From positions 1 to 64,000 of the forward strand of contig NZ_JYLI01000021.1 of assembly GCF_001439785.1 (NCBI RefSeq): a DNA stretch of 64,000 nucleotides, in the 5' to 3' direction. Made by a program: the position numbers and the translations under genes. This document shows positions 1 to 9,330 of the stretch, in pieces. A model generated the notes under the pieces. It was not told the origin of the DNA. It was given only the letters and a program-made list of their open reading frames with translations, and made no database searches. Source of the DNA: Pseudomonas poae. GTDB taxonomy: Bacteria; Pseudomonadota; Gammaproteobacteria; Pseudomonadales; Pseudomonadaceae. The first letter of the stretch is position 1. Each line of letters starts with the position of its first letter.

Positions 1-211
1 CTGGGCTTCGATGACCTGAAGCAACCCGCTGTCGAATTCCGCGTAACTACTTGTTTACCAAGGAGTTTTCCGTTTCGACTGCGCCGGAAGTGGGGCGAAT
101 TATAGACGTCCAGAATCTGCCGTCAACCCTTAATTTTGTATTCTTTATCAATTAGTTAGGATTGATTAAAAAATCATCAACAACCTACTCCTTCTATATA
201 GAAGAGATAGA
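1..211. other. left edge, no gene assigned
   Basis: No complete gene is visible. On the + strand a frame is open from base 1 to a TAG at 103-105 (34 codons, beginning LGFDDLK). It could be the 3' end of a gene entering from the left, but I do not recognise it. The rest is AT-rich spacer downstream of the minus-strand CoA-transferase. Confidence 0.4.
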
Positions 212-1432
212 TCAGACAACTCCAGCTGCCCTCAGAACAGCGACCTTCTCAGGCCCCAACCCCAGTACCGTTTGTAGCACCTGGGCCGTATGCTCACCCA
301 ATAGAGGAGGCGCGCTTCGATATTCAACAGGCGTCTTGGACAGCCGCATAGGACTGGCTACCTGAGGCACCCTCCCCGCCAGCACATGAGGCAGCTCCAT
401 CGCCAGGCCACGCGCCTTTACCTGCGGATCGGCAAACACCTGCGCAAGATCATTGATCGGCCCACACGGCACACCGATCCGCTCCAGCAATGACACCCAC
501 TCGGCTGTCGTCTTGAAAACGGTGACCTGGCGAATCAGCGGGATCAACTGCGCTCGATTAGCCACCCGCATCTGGTTAGTGGCAAAACGCGCATCATCCG
601 CCCACTGCGACTGCCCGGCAGCCTCAGCAAACTTGCGAAACTGCCCGTCATTACCCACCGTCAGGATGAAATCGCCATCGGCGGTGGGAAAATCCTGATA
701 CGGCACGATGTTCGGATGAGCATTACCCAGGCGCTTGGGCGAAACACCTGTGGTCAGGTAGTTCATTGCCTGATTAGCCAGACAAGCCACCTGCACATCC
801 AGCAACGCCATATCTATATGCTGCCCGCCACCGTCATGGTCGCGATGCGCCAGCGCCGCAAGGATCGCTACGCTTGAGTAAAGCCCAGTCAGAATGTCCG
901 TCAAAGCCACCCCAACCTTGACGGGCCCCGCCCCCTCCTCGCCCTCGGGCCGACCGGTCAGGCTCATGAGCCCACCTAAACCCTGGATCATGAAGTCGTA
1001 ACCCGCGCGCGACGCATACGGACCGGTCTGACCAAATCCCGTAATCGAGCAATAAATCAGCTCCGGGTTGATTGCCTTGAGCGACTCATAGTCCAGCCCA
1101 TACGCGGCAAGACCACCCACCTTGAAATTCTCGATAAGAATGTCTGACTTGGCTGCCAGCTCACGCACCAGCTTATGACCCTCCGGCCGAGTGAAGTCGA
1201 TGGTCACCGACTCCTTATTACGGTTCGCCGAAAGGTAATACGCCGCCTCACTCGTATTCTCGCCGTAGGCGTCCTTAAGGAACGGAGGCCCCCATGCTCG
1301 AGTGTCGTCACCTTTACCCGGTCGCTCAACCTTGATCACCTCAGCCCCAAGGTCCGCAAGAATCTGCCCGGCCCATGGCCCCGCGAGCACCCGCGATAAA
1401 TCCAGTACTCGTAAATGCGAAAGCGCGCCCAT
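212..1432 (-). CDS. gcdG: CaiB/BaiF family III CoA-transferase of glutarate degradation
   Basis: A 406-residue family III CoA-transferase. The N-terminus (LRVLDLSRVLAGPWAGQ, then LGAEVIKVERPGKGDD) is typical of CaiB/Frc proteins. The Asp in GYDF (about residue 146) fits the position of the catalytic aspartate that carries the acyl-CoA intermediate in this family. I chose the ATG at 1432, which begins MGALSHL, because the upstream in-frame extension has no family match and runs into the gcdH stop. It lies 13 bp downstream of glutaryl-CoA dehydrogenase in the same direction, so it probably charges glutarate with CoA for that enzyme. The role is inferred from this pairing; the donor CoA cannot be read from sequence. 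Confidence 0.85.
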   Translation of the reverse strand: MGALSHLRVLDLSRVLAGPWAGQILADLGAEVIKVERPGKGDDTRAWGPPFLKDAYGENTSEAAYYLSANRNKESVTIDFTRPEGHKLVRELAAKSDILIENFKVGGLAAYGLDYESLKAINPELIYCSITGFGQTGPYASRAGYDFMIQGLGGLMSLTGRPEGEEGAGPVKVGVALTDILTGLYSSVAILAALAHRDHDGGGQHIDMALLDVQVACLANQAMNYLTTGVSPKRLGNAHPNIVPYQDFPTADGDFILTVGNDGQFRKFAEAAGQSQWADDARFATNQMRVANRAQLIPLIRQVTVFKTTAEWVSLLERIGVPCGPINDLAQVFADPQVKARGLAMELPHVLAGRVPQVASPMRLSKTPVEYRSAPPLLGEHTAQVLQTVLGLGPEKVAVLRAAGVV

Positions 1433-1445
1433 GCCCATGCTCCTA

Positions 1446-2627
1446 TTAATAGAAAGCCTGGAGACCGGTTTGCGCACGCCCCAGAATCAAGGCATGTACA
1501 TCGTGGGTGCCTTCATAGGTGTTGACCACCTCAAGATTGACCAGGTGACGCGCCACGCCGAACTCATCGGAGATCCCGTTGCCACCCAGCATATCCCGCG
1601 CCATACGCGCGATATCCAGCGACTTGCCGCACGAGTTGCGCTTCATGATCGATGTAATCTCTACAGCAGCCGTCCCCTCGTCTTTCATCCGCCCCAGACG
1701 CAGGCAGCCTTGCAAGGCCAGGGTGATTTCGGTCTGCATGTCGGCCAGCTTCTTCTGGATTAACTGGGTAGCGGCCAGTGGTCGCCCGAACTGCTGGCGA
1801 TCAAGGGTGTATTGGCGAGCGGTGTGCCAGCAAAATTCCGCAGCACCCAACGCGCCCCATGAAATTCCGTAGCGCGCCGAGTTGAGGCACGTGAAAGGCC
1901 CCTTCAAACCACGCACGTCGGGAAAAATGTTCTCTTCCGGTACAAATACGTTTTCCATCACGATCTCACCGGTAATGGACGCACGAAGACCCACCTTGCC
2001 ATGGATCGCCGGAGCACTCAGGCCCTTCCAGCCTTTCTCCAGGATAAACCCACGGATATCACCGGCATCGTCCTTTCCCCACACCACGAACACATCCGCG
2101 ATCGGGCTATTGGTGATCCACATCTTGGCACCGGTAAGGCTGTAGCCCCCATCCACTTTGCGCGCGCGGGTTATCATCGCGCCCGGGTCGGAACCATGGT
2201 CAGGTTCCGTCAGACCAAAACAGCCGATCCACTCGCCGGACGCCAGCTTCGGCAGGTACTTCTGTTTCTGCGCCTCTGTACCGAACTCATTGATTGGCAC
2301 CATGACCAGTGACGATTGCACACTCATCATTGAGCGATAACCCGAATCGACACGCTCCACTTCGCGAGCAATCAACCCGTAGCTGACGTAATTCAAACCG
2401 CTGCCACCGTACTGCTCGGGAATCATTGCCCCGAGCAGTCCGGTTTCGCCCATTTCACGGAAGATGGCAGGGTCGGTCTTCTCATGACGGAAGGCTTCAA
2501 GTACGCGCGGCGCCAGCTTGTCCTGCGCGAATTGCTCGGCCGTGTCGCGCACCATGCGCTCTTCTTCGGTGAGCTGTTGATCCAGCAGGAGTGGATCGAT
2601 CCAGTTGAAGCTTGCCTTGCCAGCCAT
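1446..2627 (-). CDS. gcdH: glutaryl-CoA dehydrogenase
   Basis: A 393-residue acyl-CoA dehydrogenase. It oxidises and decarboxylates glutaryl-CoA to crotonyl-CoA in lysine/glutarate catabolism, passing electrons to ETF. Recognisable segments are the N-terminal helical domain (LTEEERMVRDTAEQFAQ), the FAD-binding stretch GCFGLTEPDHGSDPGAM, and the C-terminal YEGTHDVHALILGRAQTG. Its Glu (about 372) matches the catalytic base of the family. The ATG at 2627 was chosen because it starts MAGKASFNWIDP, the usual N-terminus, and has an AGGA-type ribosome site; the longer frame overlaps the divergent promoter. It is the first gene of a gcdH-gcdG operon, opposite a LysR gene. Confidence 0.95.
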   Translation of the reverse strand: MAGKASFNWIDPLLLDQQLTEEERMVRDTAEQFAQDKLAPRVLEAFRHEKTDPAIFREMGETGLLGAMIPEQYGGSGLNYVSYGLIAREVERVDSGYRSMMSVQSSLVMVPINEFGTEAQKQKYLPKLASGEWIGCFGLTEPDHGSDPGAMITRARKVDGGYSLTGAKMWITNSPIADVFVVWGKDDAGDIRGFILEKGWKGLSAPAIHGKVGLRASITGEIVMENVFVPEENIFPDVRGLKGPFTCLNSARYGISWGALGAAEFCWHTARQYTLDRQQFGRPLAATQLIQKKLADMQTEITLALQGCLRLGRMKDEGTAAVEITSIMKRNSCGKSLDIARMARDMLGGNGISDEFGVARHLVNLEVVNTYEGTHDVHALILGRAQTGLQAFY

Positions 2628-2784
2628 GAATAAGTCCTCGGGGGGAGAATCAGAAGTCGTGCATGCAGCGTAGGTCGACCAAGAGGAGACGGCAAACGAG
2701 GTTTCCGCATAGCCTTGTGATAATTTGTCACTTCGTAATACCCAAGATCGCCGCAGACGCGCCTTTGATGTGAGAGCACGGTAC

Positions 2785-3684
2785 ATGCGCAGAAAAATCC
2801 CCAGCACCACCGCCCTTGTCAGCTTCGAAGCCGCAGCCCGTCACGAGAGCTTTACCAAGGCGGCCCAAGAGCTATCCATTACCCAAGGCGCCATTTGTCG
2901 ACAAATTGCCAGCCTTGAAGAGTTCTTGAGTGTGGAGCTGTTTCGACGCTCGCGACGTGGCGTCAAACTCACCGAAGCGGGGTTGTCCTATAGCCGCAGA
3001 GTTGCCACGCAACTGGACGCCGTGGAGCGCGACACCTTGTCGGTGATGGGCCAGCAGGGCACCAATGTCATCGAGTTGGCCGTGGTGCCGACTTTTGGTA
3101 CGCAATGGCTGATCCCACGCCTGAAGGACTTCCAGCATCAGCGCCCGGAAGTCATCGTCAACCTGACCAACCGCACGCGCCCTTTCCTGTTTGCAGACAC
3201 GGAATTCGACGCAGCCATCTACTTTGGCGACGCCGACTGGTCCGGTACCGAATCCCACAGACTGATGGGCGAAAACCCCGTTCCGGTCTGCAGTCCAGGC
3301 TTGCTCGGCACACGAAAGCATTTCAGCCCACAGGAAATAGCTGAACTGCCACTGCTGCAACAGACCACGCGCCCTTATGCCTGGCGCCATTGGTTCAATG
3401 CCCAGCAGCTGAGCGTACCCCGCGACATGACAGGCCCCCGTTACGAACTGTTCTCGATGCTGTCCCAGGCAGCCATGCACGACATGGGCATAGCCCTGAT
3501 TCCGCCTTTCCTTATCCAGCGAGAGCTTGAAGATCAGCGTTTGGTGATCGCTAACCCGGAAGCGCTGAACAGTTCCAAAGCCTATTTCCTTATGATTCCC
3601 GAGAGAAAGGTCGAATCTGCCTCGCTGCGCGCTTTCAAAGACTGGCTGCTTGAGCAGTCGCGGCGCTACAACCCCAGCATTTAA
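2785..3684 (+). CDS. gcdR: LysR-family regulator, probable glutarate operon regulator
   Basis: A 299-residue LysR-type protein. The winged HTH lies in residues 1-60 (ALVSFEAAARHESFTKAAQELSITQGAICRQIASLE), followed by the usual effector-binding domain. The start at 2785 gives the normal short leader MRRKIPSTTAL; the in-frame extension to 2725 would overlap the divergent promoter. It is transcribed away from gcdH with 157 bp between the starts, the standard LysR-target arrangement, so it likely controls gcdHG. The family is certain; the target and the inducer (glutarate or glutaryl-CoA) are inferred from position. Confidence 0.85.
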   Translation: MRRKIPSTTALVSFEAAARHESFTKAAQELSITQGAICRQIASLEEFLSVELFRRSRRGVKLTEAGLSYSRRVATQLDAVERDTLSVMGQQGTNVIELAVVPTFGTQWLIPRLKDFQHQRPEVIVNLTNRTRPFLFADTEFDAAIYFGDADWSGTESHRLMGENPVPVCSPGLLGTRKHFSPQEIAELPLLQQTTRPYAWRHWFNAQQLSVPRDMTGPRYELFSMLSQAAMHDMGIALIPPFLIQRELEDQRLVIANPEALNSSKAYFLMIPERKVESASLRAFKDWLLEQSRRYNPSI

Positions 3685-4135
3685 AGGACAAAACAGAATT
3701 GCTGACCTTGTAGTCAGACTACATAAAGCCCTACAGATATATTTATATGTCGCAATTTAGCCGACCGTACCTTCCTGATCAAAAAAGCCTAAACCTCATT
3801 ATTTCCAAGGCTTTCAGCGACTCTCATTGTTCAATGCGCGACGTTTTATGGCAGTCACTAAAAAACACGCTATAAACACTGTTATCCCTCTAACTCTATG
3901 ACGTTAAAGAGATTACTTTCTTATATTGCGACAATCAGTCACACGGTGACTTGTAGTTAATTATTCGTCACCCGTCATAATCCCTTGAAGGCCGTAAAGT
4001 TCGCCTGCAAAATGCCGCGCCCCGCTGTCATTTTTGCGGGGCCGTGCTGATCGGCCGCCCCAGTTGCGCCACTCGCGGCGCACTGGCCTTTTTACAAAAA
4101 GATCAAAAGCAAAAAGATCATGCAGGAGATTTGAC
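3685..4135. other. 451-bp intergenic region before pntAA
   Basis: AT-rich compared with its surroundings, with no credible gene. It holds a short palindrome TGTAGTCAGACTACA at 3709-3723 and a 7-bp inverted repeat AAAGCCT/AGGCTTT at 3784-3790 and 3808-3814, either of which could end transcription of the LysR gene. The promoter and long leader of the pnt operon must lie here; I cannot place a convincing -35/-10 pair. A good ribosome site (CAGGAG) is just upstream of the GTG at 4136. Confidence 0.5.
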
Positions 4136-5257
4136 GTGCACATTGGTGTTCCTCTCGAAACCCAGACCGGTGAAACGCGGGTGGCTGCCACCCCGGAAAC
4201 CATCAAGAAGCTGATCGGCCAAGGCCATAAGGTCACGGTACAAAGCGGAGCAGGCGCCAAGGCCAGCATCGTCGACAGTGCCTATGAAGCGGCGGGCGCA
4301 ATCATTGGCAGCGCCAACGATGCCTTCAGCGCCGAGCTGATTCTCAAGGTGGCGGCGCCCAGCGACAGCGAACTGGCGCTGATCAAAAGCGATAGCGTCC
4401 TGGTGGGCATGCTCAACCCGTTCAGCAACGAAACCATCGCCAAGCTCGCCGGGCATGGGATTACTGCCTTCGCTCTCGAGGCGGCGCCGCGTACATCACG
4501 CGCCCAAAGCCTCGACGTGCTGTCTTCTCAGGCTAACATCGCCGGTTACAAGGCGGTGTTGCTGGCCGCACACCACTACCCGCGCTTCATGCCAATGCTG
4601 ATGACCGCCGCAGGTACCGTGAAAGCGGCGCGCGTGTTGATCCTTGGCGCCGGCGTTGCGGGCCTGCAGGCCATCGCCACGGCGAAACGTCTGGGTGCAG
4701 TGATCGAAGCCTCCGACGTGCGCCCGGCAGTAAAGGAACAAATTGAGTCTCTCGGCGCCAAGTTCGTCGACGTGCCCTACGAAACCGATGAAGAGCGCGA
4801 GTGCGCCGTCGGGGTCGGCGGCTACGCACGCCCAATGCCCGCGAGCTGGATGCAGCGTCAGGCCGTGGCCGTGCATGAACGCGCCAGGCAGGCCGATATT
4901 GTCATCACCACCGCCCTGATCCCTGGCCGCAAGGCGCCGACCTTGCTCAGCGCCGAGACCGTCGCGCAAATGAAGCCAGGTTCGGTGGTCATCGACCTCG
5001 CCGCCGCTCAAGGCGGTAATTGCCCACTGACCGTCGCCGATCAGGTCGTCGTGGAAAACGGCGTGATCATCTGCGGCCCGACCAACCTCGCCGGCGCAGT
5101 GGCCGCCGACGCCTCGGCCCTGTACGCGCGCAACCTGCTGGACTTCCTGAAGCTGGTTTTCACCAAGGAAGGGCAGTTTGAAATCAACCTCGAAGACGAC
5201 ATCGTCGCCGCGTGCCTGATGTGCCGCGACGGCCAAGTCATCCGCAAAAACGCCTAA
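4136..5257 (+). CDS. pntAA: NAD(P) transhydrogenase subunit alpha part 1
   Basis: A 373-residue protein, the NAD(H)-binding cytoplasmic domain of the proton-pumping transhydrogenase. It begins HIGVPLETQTGETRVAATPET, the alanine-dehydrogenase/PNT N-terminal domain, and has a Rossmann loop GAGVAG at residues 171-176. The GTG at 4136 was chosen because CAGGAG lies correctly spaced before it and the family N-terminus starts there; the upstream extension is unrelated. The subunit is split, as usual in Pseudomonas: the membrane part of alpha is the next gene. Together with pntAB and pntB it transfers hydride between NADH and NADP+ using the proton gradient. Confidence 0.95.
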   Translation: MHIGVPLETQTGETRVAATPETIKKLIGQGHKVTVQSGAGAKASIVDSAYEAAGAIIGSANDAFSAELILKVAAPSDSELALIKSDSVLVGMLNPFSNETIAKLAGHGITAFALEAAPRTSRAQSLDVLSSQANIAGYKAVLLAAHHYPRFMPMLMTAAGTVKAARVLILGAGVAGLQAIATAKRLGAVIEASDVRPAVKEQIESLGAKFVDVPYETDEERECAVGVGGYARPMPASWMQRQAVAVHERARQADIVITTALIPGRKAPTLLSAETVAQMKPGSVVIDLAAAQGGNCPLTVADQVVVENGVIICGPTNLAGAVAADASALYARNLLDFLKLVFTKEGQFEINLEDDIVAACLMCRDGQVIRKNA

Positions 5258-5272
5258 GCAGGGATTCAGACA

Positions 5273-5593
5273 ATGGAAGAGCTTATCTCCCCAGGTATCT
5301 ACAACCTGATCATCTTTGTGCTGGCGATCTATGTCGGTTATCACGTGGTCTGGAACGTCACCCCTGCGTTGCACACGCCGTTGATGGCCGTGACCAACGC
5401 AATCTCGGCGATCGTGATCGTCGGCGCCATGCTCGCAGCCGCCCTCACGGTTACCCCACTGGGCAAGACCATGGGCACCCTGGCCGTTGCCCTCGCGGCG
5501 GTGAATGTATTCGGCGGTTTTCTGGTAACCCGCAGGATGCTTGAGATGTTCAAGAAGAAAGCGCCCAAGGCTAAAGAAGAGGTGCAGAAATAA
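5273..5593 (+). CDS. pntAB: NAD(P) transhydrogenase subunit alpha part 2
   Basis: A 106-residue integral membrane protein with three hydrophobic segments (about residues 7-27, 35-60 and 64-85) and a Lys-rich cytoplasmic tail. It corresponds to the membrane portion of PntA in E. coli. It starts 15 bp after pntAA, and its TAA overlaps the ATG of pntB by one base, so the three genes are one translationally coupled operon. Confidence 0.93.
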   Translation: MEELISPGIYNLIIFVLAIYVGYHVVWNVTPALHTPLMAVTNAISAIVIVGAMLAAALTVTPLGKTMGTLAVALAAVNVFGGFLVTRRMLEMFKKKAPKAKEEVQK

Positions 5594-7029
5594 TGAGCAT
5601 GAACCTTGTCACGACGCTTTACCTGATCGCCTCGATCTGTTTCATCCAGGCTCTCAAGGGCCTGTCACACCCCACCACGTCGCGGCGTGGCAACCTGTTC
5701 GGCATGCTCGGCATGGCGCTGGCGGTGCTGACGACCGTGGGCCTCATCTATAAGCTGGGCGCTGAACTGGCGACGGCCGGCATCGGCTACGTGATCGTCG
5801 GCCTGCTGATCGGCGGCACCGCCGGCTCGATCATGGCCAAGCGCGTGGAAATGACCAAGATGCCGGAGCTGGTGGCATTCATGCACAGCATGATCGGCCT
5901 GGCTGCGGTATTTATTGCGATTGCCGCAGTGGTCGAGCCGCAGTCCCTGGGTATCGTCAAACAGCTGGGGGACGCGATCCCTGCCGGTAACCGTCTGGAA
6001 CTGTTCCTCGGCGCAGCCATCGGCGCCATCACCTTTTCCGGTTCGGTGATCGCCTTCGGCAAACTGTCGGGCAAGTACAAGTTCCGCCTGTTTCAGGGCG
6101 CACCAGTACAGTTCGCGGGTCAGCATAAGCTGAACCTCGTGCTCGGCCTGACAACCCTGGGCCTGGGCCTGCTGTTCATGCTCACTGGCAACCTCACGGC
6201 CTTTGCGCTGATGCTGGCCCTGGCGTTTGTACTGGGCGTGCTGATCATCATCCCCATCGGCGGTGCCGACATGCCGGTGGTGGTGTCGATGCTCAACAGC
6301 TATTCCGGCTGGGCCGCGGCGGGCATCGGCTTTTCGCTGAACAACTCGATGCTGATCATCGCCGGCTCACTGGTGGGCTCCAGCGGTGCGATCCTGTCGT
6401 ACATCATGTGCAAGGCCATGAACCGTTCCTTCTTCAATGTACTGCTCGGCGGTTTCGGCAATGCGCCGGATGCCGGTGCGGCGGCAGGGTCTAAAGAAAC
6501 ACGCCCGGTGAAGTCCGGCTCGGCCGACGACGCGACCTTCCTGCTGACCAACGCCGACACCGTGATCATCGTGCCAGGCTACGGCCTGGCCGTGGCGCGC
6601 GCGCAGCATGCGCTCAAGGAACTGACCGAAAAACTCACTCACCGCGGCGTCACCGTGAAGTACGCAATCCACCCGGTGGCCGGCCGTATGCCGGGGCATA
6701 TGAACGTACTGCTGGCCGAGGCGGAAGTGCCCTACGACCAGGTGTTCGAGATGGAGGACATCAACTCCGAGTTCGGCCAGGCCGACGTTGTGCTCGTGTT
6801 GGGCGCAAACGACGTGGTCAACCCGGCCGCCAAGAACGACCCGAACTCGCCGATCGCCGGCATGCCGATCCTGGAGGCGTTCAAGGCCAAGACCATCATC
6901 GTCAACAAGCGCTCGATGGCCAGCGGTTATGCCGGCCTGGACAATGAACTGTTCTACCTCGACAAGACCATGATGGTCTTTGGTGATGCCAAAAAAGTCA
7001 TTGAAGAGATGGTTAAGGCCGTCGAGTAA
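5593..7029 (+). CDS. pntB: NAD(P) transhydrogenase subunit beta
   Basis: A 478-residue protein. The N-terminal ~270 residues form the multi-helix proton channel. The C-terminal domain binds NADP(H): GYGLAVARAQ, then HPVAGRMPGHMNVLLAEA and LVLGANDVVNPAA. Length and all landmarks agree with PntB. It is the last gene of the pnt operon and is followed 22 bp later by a strong terminator. Confidence 0.96.
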   Translation: MSMNLVTTLYLIASICFIQALKGLSHPTTSRRGNLFGMLGMALAVLTTVGLIYKLGAELATAGIGYVIVGLLIGGTAGSIMAKRVEMTKMPELVAFMHSMIGLAAVFIAIAAVVEPQSLGIVKQLGDAIPAGNRLELFLGAAIGAITFSGSVIAFGKLSGKYKFRLFQGAPVQFAGQHKLNLVLGLTTLGLGLLFMLTGNLTAFALMLALAFVLGVLIIIPIGGADMPVVVSMLNSYSGWAAAGIGFSLNNSMLIIAGSLVGSSGAILSYIMCKAMNRSFFNVLLGGFGNAPDAGAAAGSKETRPVKSGSADDATFLLTNADTVIIVPGYGLAVARAQHALKELTEKLTHRGVTVKYAIHPVAGRMPGHMNVLLAEAEVPYDQVFEMEDINSEFGQADVVLVLGANDVVNPAAKNDPNSPIAGMPILEAFKAKTIIVNKRSMASGYAGLDNELFYLDKTMMVFGDAKKVIEEMVKAVE

Positions 7030-7050
7030 CCTGCTCCAGCGCAATACACC

Positions 7051-7083
7051 AAACCCCGGCCTGTCGTAGGCTGGGGTTTTTTA
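7051..7083 (+). terminator. rho-independent terminator of the pnt operon
   Basis: Inverted repeat AAACCCCGGCCT ... AGGCTGGGGTTT (one mismatched position in the stem) followed immediately by a T run, 22 bp after the pntB stop. Confidence 0.9.
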
Positions 7084-7206
7084 TGTGCGGGCAAAACCGA
7101 CCAAAGGCTCTAAATCAAGGCCTGGCATGCGACCATGGTAGCGCGCCGAAACTTTTTGAAATGACTAAACTGCGCACTTTGCTTCCGTAGCCCGAGATAA
7201 CTATCC

Positions 7207-8700
7207 ATGTACCGTGATCGTATCCGCTTGCTTTCATTGATGAACAAGGTCATGAGCGCGGCCGACGCCGCCGCACTGATCGAGGACGGCATGACCGTCG
7301 GCATGAGCGGCTTCACCCGCGCCGGCGAGGCCAAGGCCGTCCCCCACGCCCTGGCCGAACGCGCCAAGACGTCACCGCTGAAAATCACCCTGATGACCGG
7401 TGCCAGCCTGGGCAACGATCTGGACAAGCAATTGACCGAAGCCGGTGTGCTATCGCGCCGCATGCCGTTCCAGGTCGACAGCACACTGCGCAAGGCGATC
7501 AACGCTGGCCAAGTGATGTTCATTGATCAGCATCTGTCGGAAACCGTTGAGCAACTGCGCAACAGCCAGCTCAAGTTGCCGGACATTGCCGTGATCGAAG
7601 CGATCGCTATTACCGAGCAGGGGCATATCGTGCCCACCACATCGGTGGGCAATTCGGCCAGTTTTGCGATCTTCGCCAAGCAGGTGATCGTCGAGATCAA
7701 CCTGGCCCACAACCCGAACCTGGAAGGGTTGCACGACATCTATATCCCCACGTACCGGCCGACTCGCACACCTATACCGCTGGTGAACGTCGACGACCGC
7801 ATTGGCAGCACCGCAATTGCGATCCCGCCGGAAAAAATCGTCGCCATCGTCATCACCAACCAGGCGGATTCGGCTTCGACCGTGACGCCACCGGACAGCG
7901 ACACCCAGGGCATCGCCGATCACCTGATCAACTTTCTCAAGCAGGAAGTCGATGCCGGGCGCATGACTAACAAGCTCGGCCCGCTGCAGGCCGGCATCGG
8001 CAACATCGCCAACGCGGTAATGTGCGGCTTGATCGAATCGCCGTTCGAAGACCTGACCATGTATTCGGAAGTGTTGCAGGATTCGACATTCGACCTGATC
8101 GACGCCGGCAAGCTGAGCTTCGCCTCCGGCAGCTCGATCACATTGTCGGAACGGCGCAATGCGGACGTGTTCGGCAACCTGGAACACTACAAGGACAAGC
8201 TGGTACTGCGACCACAGGAGATTTCCAACCACCCTGAAGTAGTCAGGCGTCTGGGCATTATTGGTATCAACACGGCGCTGGAGTTCGACATCTACGGCAA
8301 CGTCAACTCCACCCACGTCTGCGGCACGCGGATGATGAACGGCATCGGCGGCTCCGGCGACTTCGCGCGCAATGCACACCTGGCGATCTTCGTCACCAAG
8401 TCGATTGCCAAGAATGGCGCGATTTCCAGCGTGGTGCCAATGGTCAGCCATGTGGACCACACCGAGCATGACGTCGATATCCTCGTGACCGAAGTCGGCC
8501 TGGCCGACCTGCGAGGCCTGGCGCCAAGGGAACGTGCACGGGTAATCATCGACAACTGTGTGCACCCGGCGTACCGCGATGCCCTCAACCGTTACTTCGA
8601 AGCGGCCTGCGCTGTCGGCGGGCACACGCCGCACATCCTGCGCGAAGCACTGAGCTGGCACATTAACCTGGAAGAAACCGGGCATATGCTCAAGGCGTGA
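7207..8700 (+). CDS. acetyl-CoA hydrolase / succinyl-CoA:acetate CoA-transferase
   Basis: A 497-residue class I CoA-transferase of the acetyl-CoA hydrolase/AarC type. The conserved EVLQDSTFDLIDAGK segment carries Glu288, equivalent by position to the catalytic glutamate of this family that forms the glutamyl-CoA thioester. The C-terminal GIGGSGDFARNAHL loop is also typical. It probably interconverts acetyl-CoA, succinyl-CoA and acetate; hydrolase versus transferase activity cannot be separated from sequence. It is monocistronic: the pnt terminator lies upstream and a 318-bp spacer downstream. A start a few codons later (the Met at 7240) is possible. Confidence 0.9.
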   Translation: MYRDRIRLLSLMNKVMSAADAAALIEDGMTVGMSGFTRAGEAKAVPHALAERAKTSPLKITLMTGASLGNDLDKQLTEAGVLSRRMPFQVDSTLRKAINAGQVMFIDQHLSETVEQLRNSQLKLPDIAVIEAIAITEQGHIVPTTSVGNSASFAIFAKQVIVEINLAHNPNLEGLHDIYIPTYRPTRTPIPLVNVDDRIGSTAIAIPPEKIVAIVITNQADSASTVTPPDSDTQGIADHLINFLKQEVDAGRMTNKLGPLQAGIGNIANAVMCGLIESPFEDLTMYSEVLQDSTFDLIDAGKLSFASGSSITLSERRNADVFGNLEHYKDKLVLRPQEISNHPEVVRRLGIIGINTALEFDIYGNVNSTHVCGTRMMNGIGGSGDFARNAHLAIFVTKSIAKNGAISSVVPMVSHVDHTEHDVDILVTEVGLADLRGLAPRERARVIIDNCVHPAYRDALNRYFEAACAVGGHTPHILREALSWHINLEETGHMLKA

Positions 8701-9018
8701 TGGATACAGATCCGAGCTGATGCACATACAGTTTGCTCAGCTCGCATACATCGCCCGTGATTATGTAAAAAACTGTACTGCTGTACCGGTGACTTCCTAC
8801 TGAAATATCCTACAGCTCGCGGCGAAATTGCATATTTCGCCCCATTTCAGTGCGGACAAGTACAGTTGCCCCATTTACGTACAGTACAGCACCTCTAGAC
8901 AGTTAACTGGGCCCTCACAATACAGGTGAACTGTATCTGGAGAGTCTTGCGCTCGAAGAGGATGATTGGCATCAGTTAAACCACTACCTAATCCCGCCAT
9001 AAGCGGAAGGATGCAATC
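8701..9018 (+). promoter_or_regulatory. control region of the DUF1127 gene, cluster of TACAG/CTGTA boxes
   Basis: No gene. The stretch 8771-8936 contains repeated TACAG/CTGTA half-sites: AACTGTACTGCTGTACC at 8771-8787, GTACAGTT at 8870-8877, a double TACAG at 8880-8889, the palindrome CAGTTAACTG at 8900-8909, and ATACAG-5-CTGTAT at 8920-8936. Such clustered direct and inverted boxes suit a dimeric regulator. GntR/MocR regulators are often linked to DUF1127 genes in Pseudomonas, but none is encoded here, so the link is only inferred. Two more boxes (GGTACAGTT, GGTACAATT) occur at 9369-9377 and 9399-9407, beyond the gene. Confidence 0.5.
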
Positions 9019-9234
9019 ATGGAACGTACACTCAGTTCCGAACTGTTCTTCGAAGAAAAAGCTGTAAACAACCAGGCTTCCATGCCTTTGCGCGTTCTCG
9101 CCAACCTGATGTTGTGGCAACGTCGCATCTCCAGCCGCCACCAACTGGCTCGACTGGATTCGCGTCTGCTGGCTGATGCCGGTATCAGCGAAGCTCAACG
9201 CTACGAAGAGCTGAGCAAGCCGTTCTGGCGCTGA
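9019..9234 (+). CDS. DUF1127 domain small protein
   Basis: A 71-residue protein whose C-terminal half (LMLWQRRISSRHQLARLDSR, then LLADAGISEAQRYEELSKPFW) is the DUF1127 (YjiS-like) motif: basic helix, LxxLxxxLLxDxGIS, then a terminal aromatic patch. Family members are small, Arg-rich cytosolic proteins. Some are implicated in RNA turnover or phosphate and carbon stress in other bacteria, but no biochemical role can be claimed here. A GGAAGG ribosome site precedes the ATG. It is monocistronic, with a strong terminator downstream and an unusual operator cluster upstream. Confidence 0.9.
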   Translation: MERTLSSELFFEEKAVNNQASMPLRVLANLMLWQRRISSRHQLARLDSRLLADAGISEAQRYEELSKPFWR

Positions 9235-9292
9235 TTGGCGCTCGCTGGCCCTGACCTTCCAAGTCCCCCGCCAGCAACCTGATTTGTCAAAA

Positions 9293-9330
9293 CAAAGCCC
9301 GCCCCGGGAGACCGATGGCGGGCTTTGTTG
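9293..9330. terminator. bidirectional-looking terminator after DUF1127
   Basis: Perfect 11-bp stem CAAAGCCCGCC/GGCGGGCTTTG with a 13-base loop, flanked by T-rich sequence on both strands. Confidence 0.85.
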
